Shown one piece after another: positions 16,535 to 23,165 of a stretch of DNA of 39,634 nt (its first letter is position 1; every line of letters starts with the position of its first letter). This DNA is from Acidobacteriota bacterium (GTDB taxonomy: Bacteria > Acidobacteriota > JAAYUB01). The DNA lies in the NCBI GenBank assembly GCA_012517875.1, contig JAAYUB010000100.1:1-39634 (forward strand), given 5' to 3'. A program made the position numbers and the translations under genes. The notes below the pieces were generated by a model, which worked only from the letters and a program-made list of their open reading frames with translations, was not told where the DNA came from and did no database searches.

Positions 16535-17425
16535 TCAATTCTTCTTCCATAGCGGCAGACCGTCCTCGCCCCGCAGGACGATGGCGGTGCCCACCGTGTG
16601 ATTCACGACCTGGAACGCGATCCAGCGCGCCGGATCGGCCAGGCAGTTTGCGGCCAGGACCGTGACGACGTCACCCGTCTGGACGTCGAAGCTGTTGGCG
16701 GCCAGATACCATGCCGGCCCCATGGCGATGGCACAAGTCACGCCGTCGGCATCGGTGAGGGTGAAGCCGCAGGCGCGGGCACCCAGCGAGAAGGACGTCG
16801 CGATCACGCTGCTGGCGATCTCCCGCAGCGAGGCCAGGTCGGGCAGCTGGCAGGCGCCGCCGTTGTCGGCGCCGCCCTGACGGCCTCGGCCCCGGCCTTC
16901 TGCCGGCCCGTTGCCCGAGCCGTCGCACTCGCCGCCGGGCGTGCCGGAACGATCGCCCCGGCGGCCGTGGTCACCGAATTGGTACCGACGGCCACCGGTC
17001 CAGAGCGGCCGACCATCCTCGCCGCGCAGGACCAATTCCGTGCCGTCGGTGAGGTTGCGGATCACCGCCGCATAATAGACTTTCACCGCCGGATCCGTCG
17101 ACGCGAACGCGTCCACCGCCACGGCGTCGCCTTCGGTCAGTTCGAATGCTTCCGAGTCGAACAACCAGTAGGGGCCCGCCTGGATTGTCACCGGCTCACC
17201 GGTGACGGGCGTCAGCACGAAGCCGGGCTGACCGGCGCCGGGTTCCGCCAGGATGGCGGTGATGGTCCCCTCGAAGTGAAACAGCTGGCTGGGATCCAGG
17301 TGCTGGATGGTCCCGCCTCCCGAACCGCCGTTGCCGGAACCGCCGTTTCCGTTGCCCTGAGCGGCAAGAAAGGCACTCAGAGCAACCACCAGAATTGCGC
17401 CGAACATCACATGCATCCGTTTCAT
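16535..17425 (-). CDS. Secreted protein with a duplicated beta-rich domain and Gly/Asn-rich linkers
   Basis: A 296-residue exported protein. Signal peptide MKRMHVMFGAILVVALSAFLAAQ, then a GNGNGGSGNGG linker, then two copies of one domain (about 50-145 and 205-296). The copies share the order strand, F.LT...G......GP.W.L...F....GD.V.V.A......., then TELVLRGEDGRPLW in copy 1 and TAIVLRGEDGLPLW in copy 2. Between them is a charged Gly/Arg/Asp low-complexity segment. I do not recognise the family; the repeated barrel-like pattern could be OB-like. Start is fixed by GGAGGTAACCC before the ATG. It is the first gene behind the -24/-12 promoter, so it is the likely main target of the adjacent regulator. 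Confidence 0.8.
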   Translation of the reverse strand: MKRMHVMFGAILVVALSAFLAAQGNGNGGSGNGGSGGGTIQHLDPSQLFHFEGTITAILAEPGAGQPGFVLTPVTGEPVTIQAGPYWLFDSEAFELTEGDAVAVDAFASTDPAVKVYYAAVIRNLTDGTELVLRGEDGRPLWTGGRRYQFGDHGRRGDRSGTPGGECDGSGNGPAEGRGRGRQGGADNGGACQLPDLASLREIASSVIATSFSLGARACGFTLTDADGVTCAIAMGPAWYLAANSFDVQTGDVVTVLAANCLADPARWIAFQVVNHTVGTAIVLRGEDGLPLWKKN

Positions 17426-17464
17426 GGGTTACCTCCGTTCAGTTTCTTCGCACGCTCCAGATGG

Positions 17465-17480
17465 AGCACCGCGCATGCCA
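17465..17480 (-). promoter_or_regulatory. Sigma-54 (-24/-12) promoter candidate
   Basis: The minus strand reads TGGCATG-CGCG-GTGCT, against the consensus TGGCACG-N4-TTGCW. The invariant GG and GC are both present with correct 10-base separation, and there are two mismatches elsewhere. Transcription would start near 17454, leaving about 29 bases including a strong GGAGG to the ATG at 17425. The encoded sigma-54 activator is 4 kb downstream in the same direction, which raises the prior. Confidence 0.65.
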
Positions 17481-17579
17481 ATCATCGGAATACCTCGCAA
17501 CACATTCATATCTAGTTATTTACATTCATTTGATCACTCGCCGCCAACCGACGGAATCGTCCGCCCGGCCGCTACCCGA

Positions 17580-17598
17580 CCAATTGCGGTTCTATTGG
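17580..17598. promoter_or_regulatory. Possible upstream activator site (CCAAT-N9-ATTGG)
   Basis: A 5-bp-arm inverted repeat, CCAAT (17580-17584) and ATTGG (17594-17598), lies about 100-115 bases upstream of the -24 element, the usual enhancer distance for NtrC-type regulators. The region around it (about 17500-17640) is distinctly AT-rich for this window. It is a single copy and short, so this is suggestive only. Confidence 0.35.
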
Positions 17599-17741
17599 AT
17601 ATTCGTTTATCTAATTGAATTGATAAGCGTTAAAGATTCCGACCAATCAGCCGTCCCAATTCGACGATTTCGTCGGGAGATGGTGAGACGCGATCCCGCT
17701 TTGCGGAAGGATTGAGGTGAAGGTTCTCAAGTCCTAAATTG

Positions 17742-17935
17742 TGGGTGCCGGGAACTGGATCTCGGGACCTGGGTGCTGGGACTTGGGGGCTGGGTTCTGA
17801 GAGTCAGGACCCAGAATCCCGGTCCCAGGTCCAGTTTCGATGTCCGAGGTCCGAAGTCCGTGTTACGGGAACGCGCCTCAATCCTCGATTACGAGCACGA
17901 TTACGATGACGATTACGAGGATGAGCAAGAACGGG
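17742..17935. repeat. Mosaic intergenic repeats upstream of ddl
   Basis: This fills the ddl-proximal third of the 562-base divergent gap 17426-17987. 17750-17830 is built of GGGACCTGGG / GGGTGCTGGGACTTGGG / CAGGACCCAGAATCCC units. 17838-17862 has TGTCCGAGG and TCCGAAGTCCG. 17863-17879 is TTACGGGAACGCGCCTC, and 17885-17920 has GATTACGA-type units. The TCCGAAGTCCG-TTACGGGAACG-GCCTC order matches the elements at 11910-11957 and 26980-27017. The rest of the gap, about 17500-17740, is AT-rich non-repetitive DNA holding the regulatory sites. Confidence 0.85.
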
Positions 17936-17946
17936 GAATTCCCTGT

Positions 17947-17952
17947 TATAAT
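17947..17952 (+). promoter_or_regulatory. -10 element for the ddl operon
   Basis: A perfect TATAAT at 17947-17952 starts transcription near 17959, about 29 bases before the ddl ATG. No good -35 is found at 16-18 bases; that position falls at the edge of the repeat mosaic. Confidence 0.45.
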
Positions 17953-17987
17953 TTCGACCATCACATATTCAGCGAGGCGCGAATCGC

Positions 17988-19088
17988 ATGCTTCACATCG
18001 GCGTTCTCTTCGGCGGCAAATCGGGCGAGCACGAGGTGTCGCTGGTCTCCGGCACCACGGTGATGGCCAACCTGGACCCGGCGCGCTACCGCGTCTCCGC
18101 CATCGGCATCCGCAAGGACGGCTCCATGGCCGCGCCGGACGAGGCCCGCCGCATGCTGCAACGGCCGCTGCCCCACGTGGCGTGCCCGGCGGTCATCCTC
18201 CGTTCCGCATCGGCCGGACGCTTTCTCGAGATCGCCGCCCGCGGCACCGACGGCGTCGAGACCACCTTCGATGTCCTCTTCCCCGTGCTCCACGGCACCT
18301 ACGGCGAGGACGGCACCATCCAGGGCCTGCTGGACATGGCCGAGGTCCCGTGCGTCGGCTGCGGCGTGCTGGGCTCCGCGGCCGGCATGGACAAGGCGAT
18401 CATGAAGCAGCTCTTCGCCGCAGCCGGCCTGCCCATGGTGCCCCACCGCACCGTCACCCGCGGCGACTGGCTCGCGGACGCCGCCGCCCTGGAGCGACGC
18501 CTCCTCGACGCGCTCGGCCTGCCGCTGTTCGTCAAGCCGGCCCGCCTCGGCTCCAGCGTGGGGATCTCGAAGGTCCGGGTGGCGGCGGCGCTGGGCCCCG
18601 CGCTAGCGCTGGCGTTCGATTATGACTACAAGGTGATCGTGGAGCTGGGCGTCCCCGCCCGTGAGATCGAGTGCTCGGTCATGGGCAACCAGGCGCTGCG
18701 CGCGTCGCTGCCGGGCGAGATCCTCCCCAGCAACGAATGGTACGACTACACTGCCAAGTACGTGGACAACCGCTCCGGCCTCCTCCTCCCCGCGCCGCTT
18801 GACCCGGCGCTCACCGAGCAGGTCCGGGAACTGGCGGTCCGGGCGCTGGCCGCCATCGGCGGCGAGGGCTACGGTCGCGTGGACTTCCTCCTGGACCGCG
18901 AGACGGGCAGTCTCTACGTGAACGAGATCAACACCATCCCCGGCTTCACCGAGATCAGCATGTTCCCGAAGCTGTGGGAGCTCACCGGTGTCTCCCTGCC
19001 TGCGCTGCTCGACGAGCTGGTGCGGCTGGCCCTGGAGCGCCACGCTTGGCGCGCCGCGCTCCGCACCAGCTACGGAGGCGCGTCATGA
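17988..19088 (+). CDS. ddl: D-alanine--D-alanine ligase
   Basis: A 366-residue ATP-grasp ligase that joins two D-alanines for the peptidoglycan stem peptide in the cytoplasm. Motifs: VLFGGKSGEHEVSLVSG at the N-terminus, LFPVLHGTYGEDGTIQG, FVKPARLGSSVGISK (ATP-binding loop), NEWYDYTAKY (the omega-loop Tyr typical of D-Ala-D-Ala rather than D-Lac or D-Ser ligases), GYGRVDFLLD and NEINTIPGFTEISMFPKLWE (metal-binding Glu/Asn). Length is usual for the family. It is first in a four-gene run and overlaps the next gene by ATGA. A weak GCGAGG precedes the ATG. Confidence 0.96.
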   Translation: MLHIGVLFGGKSGEHEVSLVSGTTVMANLDPARYRVSAIGIRKDGSMAAPDEARRMLQRPLPHVACPAVILRSASAGRFLEIAARGTDGVETTFDVLFPVLHGTYGEDGTIQGLLDMAEVPCVGCGVLGSAAGMDKAIMKQLFAAAGLPMVPHRTVTRGDWLADAAALERRLLDALGLPLFVKPARLGSSVGISKVRVAAALGPALALAFDYDYKVIVELGVPAREIECSVMGNQALRASLPGEILPSNEWYDYTAKYVDNRSGLLLPAPLDPALTEQVRELAVRALAAIGGEGYGRVDFLLDRETGSLYVNEINTIPGFTEISMFPKLWELTGVSLPALLDELVRLALERHAWRAALRTSYGGAS

Positions 19089-20188
19089 CCGCCGCCGCGG
19101 ACCGGCCGCTCCCCGAAGGGAAGCTGGATCCCGACCTGCTGGCCGAGCTGCTGCGGGCGCTGCCGCCGCCCGATGCGTCGGTGGTGGTGGGTCCGGCGGT
19201 GGGCGAGGACGCCGCAGTGGTCCGGGTCGGCACCGAACTGGTGGCGCTCACCACCGACCCCATCACCTTCGTCAGTGACGACGCCGCCGCCTGGCTGGTG
19301 CAGGTCAACGCCAACGACATCGCCGCCATGGGCGCGCGACCGCGTTACCTGACGGTCACTGCGCTCTTCCCGACCGGCGCCACGGCCGCCGCGGTGCGGG
19401 ATAGCTTTCGCCGCCTCGCCGCGCACTGTCAGCGACTGGGGATCGCTCTCGTCGGCGGCCACACCGAGATCACCCGGGCGGTGACCCAACCGGTGCTGGT
19501 GGGCCAGATGGCGGGTGTCACCGACCGCCAGCGGCTGCGGCGCAGCCGCGACGCCCGGCCCGGCGACCGGATCCTGCTGGCGGGCGCCGCCGGCCGCGAG
19601 GGGAGCGCCATCCTGGCGCGGCACCGCGCGGCCGAACTGGCCGCGTTGTTCCCGGCGGAGGTGCTGGCCGATGTGGCGCGATGGGCGGAGCCGCCGGGGC
19701 TGTCGGTGGTGGACGCGGCGCTGGCGCTGGCCGAGATCGACGGCGTCCACGCGCTTCACGACGCCACCGAAGGCGGAGTGGCCGGAGCGGTGCGGGAGAT
19801 GGCGTTGGCTTCCGGCGCCGGCTGCCGTCTGGTGCTGGAGCGCATCCCGGTCCGGCCCGAGACCTGGGCCATCTGCGGCGCCCTGGGTCTGAACTGGCTG
19901 GGACTCATCAGCTCGGGCCTGCTGGTGGCCGCCGTCGCCCCGGATGCGGTGGCGCTCTGCCTGGCGGCGCTGGCGCCCCTGGGCCTGCCGGCCGCCGACG
20001 CCGGCGAGATTCTGCCCGCGGGCTGCCTATTGGAACATGGCGGCGTCGACGCTCCGCTGCCGGAGTTCGCGGTGGACGAGATCGTGAAGGGAATCGGTGA
20101 ATCGGTGAATGGGCTGGATATTGGGAACGTACAGCGTGCAAGAAGAGACGGGGAGCTGCGTCTACAGGACGAACGCTCTGAAATTTAG
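19085..20188 (+). CDS. AIR-synthase/HypE-like ATP-binding protein
   Basis: A 367-residue protein of the PurM/ThiL/HypE/SelD superfamily. The N-terminal half has VGEDAAVVRVGTE, TTDPITF and VNANDIAAMGARPRYL; the ATP-binding C-terminal half has LVGGHTEITRAV, LLAGAAGREGSAIL, LHDATEGGVAGAVREMA and ISSGLLVAAV. The closest pattern is HypE-like, but the PRxC tail that HypE uses for carbamoyl dehydration is absent, and no hydrogenase genes are nearby, so the substrate is unknown. It overlaps ddl by 4 bases. Residues from about 335 onward (after FAVDEIVK) are encoded by GAATCGGTGAATC repeat DNA and look like a non-native tail. Confidence 0.85.
   Translation: MTAAADRPLPEGKLDPDLLAELLRALPPPDASVVVGPAVGEDAAVVRVGTELVALTTDPITFVSDDAAAWLVQVNANDIAAMGARPRYLTVTALFPTGATAAAVRDSFRRLAAHCQRLGIALVGGHTEITRAVTQPVLVGQMAGVTDRQRLRRSRDARPGDRILLAGAAGREGSAILARHRAAELAALFPAEVLADVARWAEPPGLSVVDAALALAEIDGVHALHDATEGGVAGAVREMALASGAGCRLVLERIPVRPETWAICGALGLNWLGLISSGLLVAAVAPDAVALCLAALAPLGLPAADAGEILPAGCLLEHGGVDAPLPEFAVDEIVKGIGESVNGLDIGNVQRARRDGELRLQDERSEI
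20089..20112. repeat. GGTGAATC/GGTGAATG repeat inside the 3' end of a gene
   Basis: Two and a half units of the GGTGAATS repeat (GGAATCGGTGAATCGGTGAATGGG-type) lie inside the frame of the HypE-like gene, at the point where family similarity ends. The unit is the same as in the array at 6426-6480 and, inverted, at 12035-12066. Confidence 0.75.
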
Positions 20189-20203
20189 GAACGGAGGCAC
20201 ACC

Positions 20204-21133
20204 ATGAGCACATCGCGACACGCGGCCATGGCGGCCGGAGTGCTGCTGGCGGTGGCGCTGCTGCTGGCCTGCATGACGTCACGCGAGGGGGCGCCCGCCC
20301 CCGAGCTGCAGGAATCGAAGACCGTCGCCGCCGACGGCGGCGCGGCGATGGCCGCCCCGCCCGGGGAGCCGGCCGCGGCCCCGAACACGGACAAGGCCGC
20401 CCGGCGCGAGGACGTGCAGCGCCCCGTCGAGGCGACGAAGAAAAAGATCATCAAGACCGCCGACGTCCGCATGCAGGTGGCCGACTACGCCGCCTGCCGA
20501 AAGGCGATCGACGCTCACGTGACCGCCCACGGTGCATACATCGCCTCGGAGAACGAGAACAACGACGGCCACACCCTGGAGAACACCCTCGTCATCCGGG
20601 TGGAGGCCGAGCGCTTCGACGCGCTCCTGGCCGCACTGGCCGGCGAGGCGTCCTACCTCCACACCAAGTCGGTCAACGCCCGCGACGTGACCGAGGAGTA
20701 CGTGGACGTGGCGGCCCGCCTCCGCACCCGGCGCGAGGTGGAGGCGCGGTACGTCGAGATCCTCCGTCAGGCCCGCACCATCCCCGACGTGCTGGCGGTG
20801 GAGAAGGAGCTGCGCGTGCTCCGCGAGGAGATCGAGTCCGCCGAGGGACGGCTCAAGTACCTCAACGACCAGGTGGACTACAGCACCATCCGCCTCACCG
20901 TGTACCAGACGCTCGCCTTCGCGCCGGCGCCCGGCGAGGGCATCGGCTCCCGGCTGCTGGCGGCGCTCCGCGAGGGCTGGTCCGGCCTGGTCACCCTGTT
21001 CGTGGGGCTGGTGTACATCTGGCCGTTCTGGGTGCTGGTGGGCATCATCGTGTGGCTCCTGGTCCGCTACCGCCGCCGGCTGCTGGCCCGCCGCGCCGCC
21101 GCCCAGCCGGCTGCCGGTGCGCCGAAGAGCTGA
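20204..21133 (+). CDS. DUF4349 lipoprotein with a C-terminal membrane anchor
   Basis: A 309-residue envelope protein. The signal peptide ends in a lipobox (LLLAC, lipidated Cys about residue 23). A linker leads to a DUF4349 domain: KKIIKTADVRMQVADY, then a long coiled-coil-like helix with EEYVDVAARLRTRREVEARYVEILRQA, then LRVLREEIESAEGRLKYLNDQVDYSTIRLTVYQ. A transmembrane helix at about 265-290 (LVTLFVGLVYIWPFWVLVGIIVWLL) is followed by a basic tail, as is typical of DUF4349 proteins. The molecular role is unknown. Start is supported by AACGGAGG before the ATG. It lies 15 bases after the HypE-like gene. Confidence 0.88.
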   Translation: MSTSRHAAMAAGVLLAVALLLACMTSREGAPAPELQESKTVAADGGAAMAAPPGEPAAAPNTDKAARREDVQRPVEATKKKIIKTADVRMQVADYAACRKAIDAHVTAHGAYIASENENNDGHTLENTLVIRVEAERFDALLAALAGEASYLHTKSVNARDVTEEYVDVAARLRTRREVEARYVEILRQARTIPDVLAVEKELRVLREEIESAEGRLKYLNDQVDYSTIRLTVYQTLAFAPAPGEGIGSRLLAALREGWSGLVTLFVGLVYIWPFWVLVGIIVWLLVRYRRRLLARRAAAQPAAGAPKS

Positions 21134-21149
21134 TCGACGGGATCGCGAC

Positions 21150-21836
21150 ATGCCGATGGCATCCGTCGAACGCTACGAGTTCCATACCCACACGCTGCTC
21201 AGCGACGGCGACCTGATTCTGTCCGAGCACGTCCGCCGCGCCGAGAAGGCCGGCGTGACGGTGCTCGCCGTGACCGACCACGCCGACGCCAGCAACCTGG
21301 AGGATCTGCTGAAGGCCTACCGGCGCTTCATGGAGCTGGAAGCCGCCCGCTACGCCGTGCGGGTGATCCCCGGCGTCGAGCTGACCCATGTGCCGCCCGA
21401 CCTGATCGACGAGTTGGCCCGCCAGGCCAAGGCGCTGGGCGCGCGGGTGGTGGGCGTGCATGGCGAGACCATCGTTGAGCCGGTGGCGTCCGGGACCAAT
21501 CGCGCCGCCGTGACGTCACGCCACGTGGACTTTCTTGCCCACCCCGGCTTCCTCTCCGTCGAGGAGGCGCGCGCGGCGGCGGCCGGCGGCGTCTGCATCG
21601 AGCTGACGGCGCGCCAGGGGCACTGCCTGACCAACGGCCACGTGGCCCAGGTGGCCCGCGCGTCCGGTGCGGCGCTCATCGTCAACTCCGACGCTCACGC
21701 CCCCGAGGACCTGATCGACGCCGTGTTTGCGTGGCAGGTGGCCCGGGCGGCGGGCCTGTCCGACGCGGAGGCCAACACCGCGACGCTGACCAATCCCCGA
21801 CGGCTCTTCGAGCGTATATCCACTGCTGATGGTTGA
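21150..21836 (+). CDS. PHP-domain phosphoesterase (histidinol-phosphatase-like)
   Basis: A 228-residue PHP-fold metal-dependent phosphoesterase. Metal ligands can be read in order: EFHTHTLLSDGD, VTDHAD, PGVELTH, GVHGE, FLAHPGF and NSDAHAPED. This is the set expected for the trinuclear PHP site. The start is the ATG at 21150; an in-frame GTG at 21117 would overlap the upstream gene. Family substrates range from histidinol phosphate to nucleotides, so the substrate is unassigned. It is last in the ddl run. Its final codons (after FERIST) already lie in TGATGGTTGATC repeat DNA, which provides the stop codon. Confidence 0.88.
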   Translation: MPMASVERYEFHTHTLLSDGDLILSEHVRRAEKAGVTVLAVTDHADASNLEDLLKAYRRFMELEAARYAVRVIPGVELTHVPPDLIDELARQAKALGARVVGVHGETIVEPVASGTNRAAVTSRHVDFLAHPGFLSVEEARAAAAGGVCIELTARQGHCLTNGHVAQVARASGAALIVNSDAHAPEDLIDAVFAWQVARAAGLSDAEANTATLTNPRRLFERISTADG

Positions 21837-21912
21837 TCGTTGATGGCTGATGTGCGAAGGTTCGTGCTCGTAATTCGTAATCGTCAATCGTAATCGTGAC
21901 CGCACGCGTCAT
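21824..21912. repeat. Mosaic repeats in a convergent gap
   Basis: 21824-21854 is TGATGGTTGAT/CGTTGATGG-like. 21866-21897 is TCGTAATTCGTAATCGTCAATCG-like. The same two types occur in the same order just after the acyltransferase stop at 6329-6418. Nothing coding is seen. Confidence 0.8.
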
Positions 21913-21942
21913 CGATGGGGGCGCGGGATCGGATCAAACAGC

Positions 21943-21990
21943 CATTGCGGCAAGCACCCGACCCTTTCGGGCCGCGCGCGTGCCGCAATG
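21943..21990. other. Nested inverted repeat between convergent genes
   Basis: CATTGCGGCA (21943-21952) and TGCCGCAATG (21981-21990) are perfect 10-base arms. Inside them CCCGA (21957-21961) pairs with TCGGG (21967-21971). The element ends 29 bases before the ompH stop on the other strand. No T-tract flanks it. It may be a bidirectional terminator or a small structured RNA. Confidence 0.45.
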
Positions 21991-22019
21991 CGCGCAGGAG
22001 TTGTCGCTGTTGGAGACGC

Positions 22020-22571
22020 TTACTTCTTCGCCGGGGTCGCCGGAGCCGCCGGTGCGGCGGCGGGATAGGTCTGGTTGTAGAGGGCGATGACCGTATCCGT
22101 CACGTCGGCACCCGGGTTGAGGAAGGCGATGACCTGGGGGTTGAGGTAGAGGATCGCCGCATACTGGTTGTCCTGCGCGAATTTCTGGAACAGGGGCGCC
22201 ATCTTCGCGTTCATCCGCTTGGTGAAGTCCTCGATCCGCTGGTTGAAAGCCTTCTTCAGGTCCTCGGAGCGTCGCTTGATCTCGGTGTCCAGGGCGTCGA
22301 TCTCGCCGATCAGCTCGTCCCGCCGGGCGTCGGTGAGGACGTTCTGCTGGCTGCGGAGCTGGTTCTGCTTTTCCTCCAGCAGGCGGGCCCGTCCCCGGAC
22401 CTGGTCGTCCTGAGCCTTGGCCCAGTCCATGATCTTCTGGTACTCAGCCTTACCCTCGTCGGTGCTCACCACCGCCCGGTTGGAATCGATGAACCCGATC
22501 TTGGACTGCGCCCATGCCGGCGCCGCCAGCACCGCCAGGATCGCGATGACGCACATGCTCGCTCTGTTCAT
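22020..22571 (-). CDS. OmpH/Skp-family periplasmic chaperone
   Basis: A 183-residue exported protein. A signal peptide (MNRASMCVIAILAVLAAPAWAQ) is followed by SKIGFIDSNRAVVSTDEGK, the conserved Skp N-terminal strand. A long Lys/Glu/Arg coiled coil (about 55-125) forms the 'tentacle', then comes QDNQYAAILYLNPQ...ADVTDTVIALYN, and an Ala/Pro/Lys tail ends the protein. Family role: holding unfolded outer-membrane proteins in the periplasm, which implies a diderm cell. The start is the ATG at 22571, preceded by AAAAAGGAG. It is not next to the usual bamA or lpxD genes. A -10-like TATCAT lies on the minus strand at 22675-22680. Confidence 0.85.
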   Translation of the reverse strand: MNRASMCVIAILAVLAAPAWAQSKIGFIDSNRAVVSTDEGKAEYQKIMDWAKAQDDQVRGRARLLEEKQNQLRSQQNVLTDARRDELIGEIDALDTEIKRRSEDLKKAFNQRIEDFTKRMNAKMAPLFQKFAQDNQYAAILYLNPQVIAFLNPGADVTDTVIALYNQTYPAAAPAAPATPAKK

Positions 22572-22817
22572 GGACCGTCTCTCCTTTTTGGAATCACCCG
22601 GGGAACGGCTCGCCGGGCGCAAAATCGGCCGCCCGACGCCGGGGCCGGCGGGTCGGGCTCCGTCCCGACCGGTTATGATAACGGGCGCGACGTCGTGGTT
22701 TCAACCCTTTTGTGCTTCCCCGCCGCGGCCGAACCCAGCCGGCTGGATAGATGTACGGATCCGCCGCGGTGATGTTTCGCTTGCGCCGCCATCCGAAACG
22801 GCCGATACTGAGTCGGA

Positions 22818-22836
22818 GCCGGCCGGAACGGCCGGC
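22818..22836 (+). other. 8-bp hairpin just upstream of the selenoprotein ribosome site
   Basis: GCCGGCCG (22818-22825) pairs perfectly with CGGCCGGC (22829-22836) across a GAA loop, six bases before the GGAGG at 22842-22846. It could affect translation of the selenoprotein gene or be chance in GC-rich DNA. The rest of the 22572-22850 gap holds a 7-bp hairpin (22651-22657 with 22664-22670) and no further gene. Confidence 0.35.
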
Positions 22837-22850
22837 GCGGCGGAGGACCC

Positions 22851-23141
22851 GTGCAGGGACGCCTGTCATCCGTATGGTTGAATGATTACATCCGCAACCG
22901 GGGCGGCGTACTCACCGTGGAACGGCGGACCGTCATCGCCGGCTGATGAAGCGCGTTCAAAGGGCCGTCAGGTCTGACGGCCGCGCCCCCGAACCCGGCG
23001 GCCTACACCCGGGTGGATCTTGCGGACGGACTCACCGTCTACCTCGCGCCCGAGGTGCTGGCCCAACTGCGCCCCGGCGTGCGGAAGCTTCTCATCCACA
23101 TCCAGGACTACGGTCGCTTCTGGCTTCACCTGGAGCCATGA
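22851..23141 (+). CDS. Small selenoprotein with tandem selenocysteines (UGA-UGA), CC/Se-motif-like
   Basis: One frame runs from GTG at 22851 (GGAGG four bases upstream) to TGA at 23139-23141, interrupted only by two adjacent TGA codons at 22944-22949. Read as selenocysteine they give a 96-residue protein with U32-U33. Before them is LNDYIRNRGGVLTVERRTVIAG; after them come SAFKGPSG, DLADGLTVYLAPEVLAQL and LLIHIQDYGRFWLHLEP. A 'YI..+GG.(L/V)T(V/I)' start, a CC or UU pair, and a closing 'G(L/I)TVY(L/V)' beta unit match what I recall of small 'CC/Se motif' (seleno)proteins of anaerobes; function unknown. A consensus bacterial SECIS hairpin follows the UGA pair directly. TTG at 22878 is an alternative start. 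No sel genes are in the window. It is convergent with the AOR gene. Confidence 0.82.
22950..22986 (+). promoter_or_regulatory. Bacterial SECIS element
   Basis: Directly after the second UGA, GGCCGTCA (22963-22970) pairs perfectly with TGACGGCC (22975-22982) around the loop GGTC. The closing A-U pair and GGUC loop reproduce the apex of the E. coli fdhF SECIS, where a CAGGUCUG core binds SelB. The loop G is 22 bases after the second UGA, inside the 16-37-base range known to work. GCGC (22951-22954) can pair with GCGC (22983-22986) to extend the stem across an internal bulge. Confidence 0.85.
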
Positions 23142-23165
23142 CCGCGGCGGTCGACGCGCGCTGCC

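Noticed and set aside
22944-22949. Tandem TGA read as a nonsense pseudogene
   Set aside because: A decayed gene would not keep a clean frame on both sides and a consensus SECIS at the right distance; selenocysteine explains all three.
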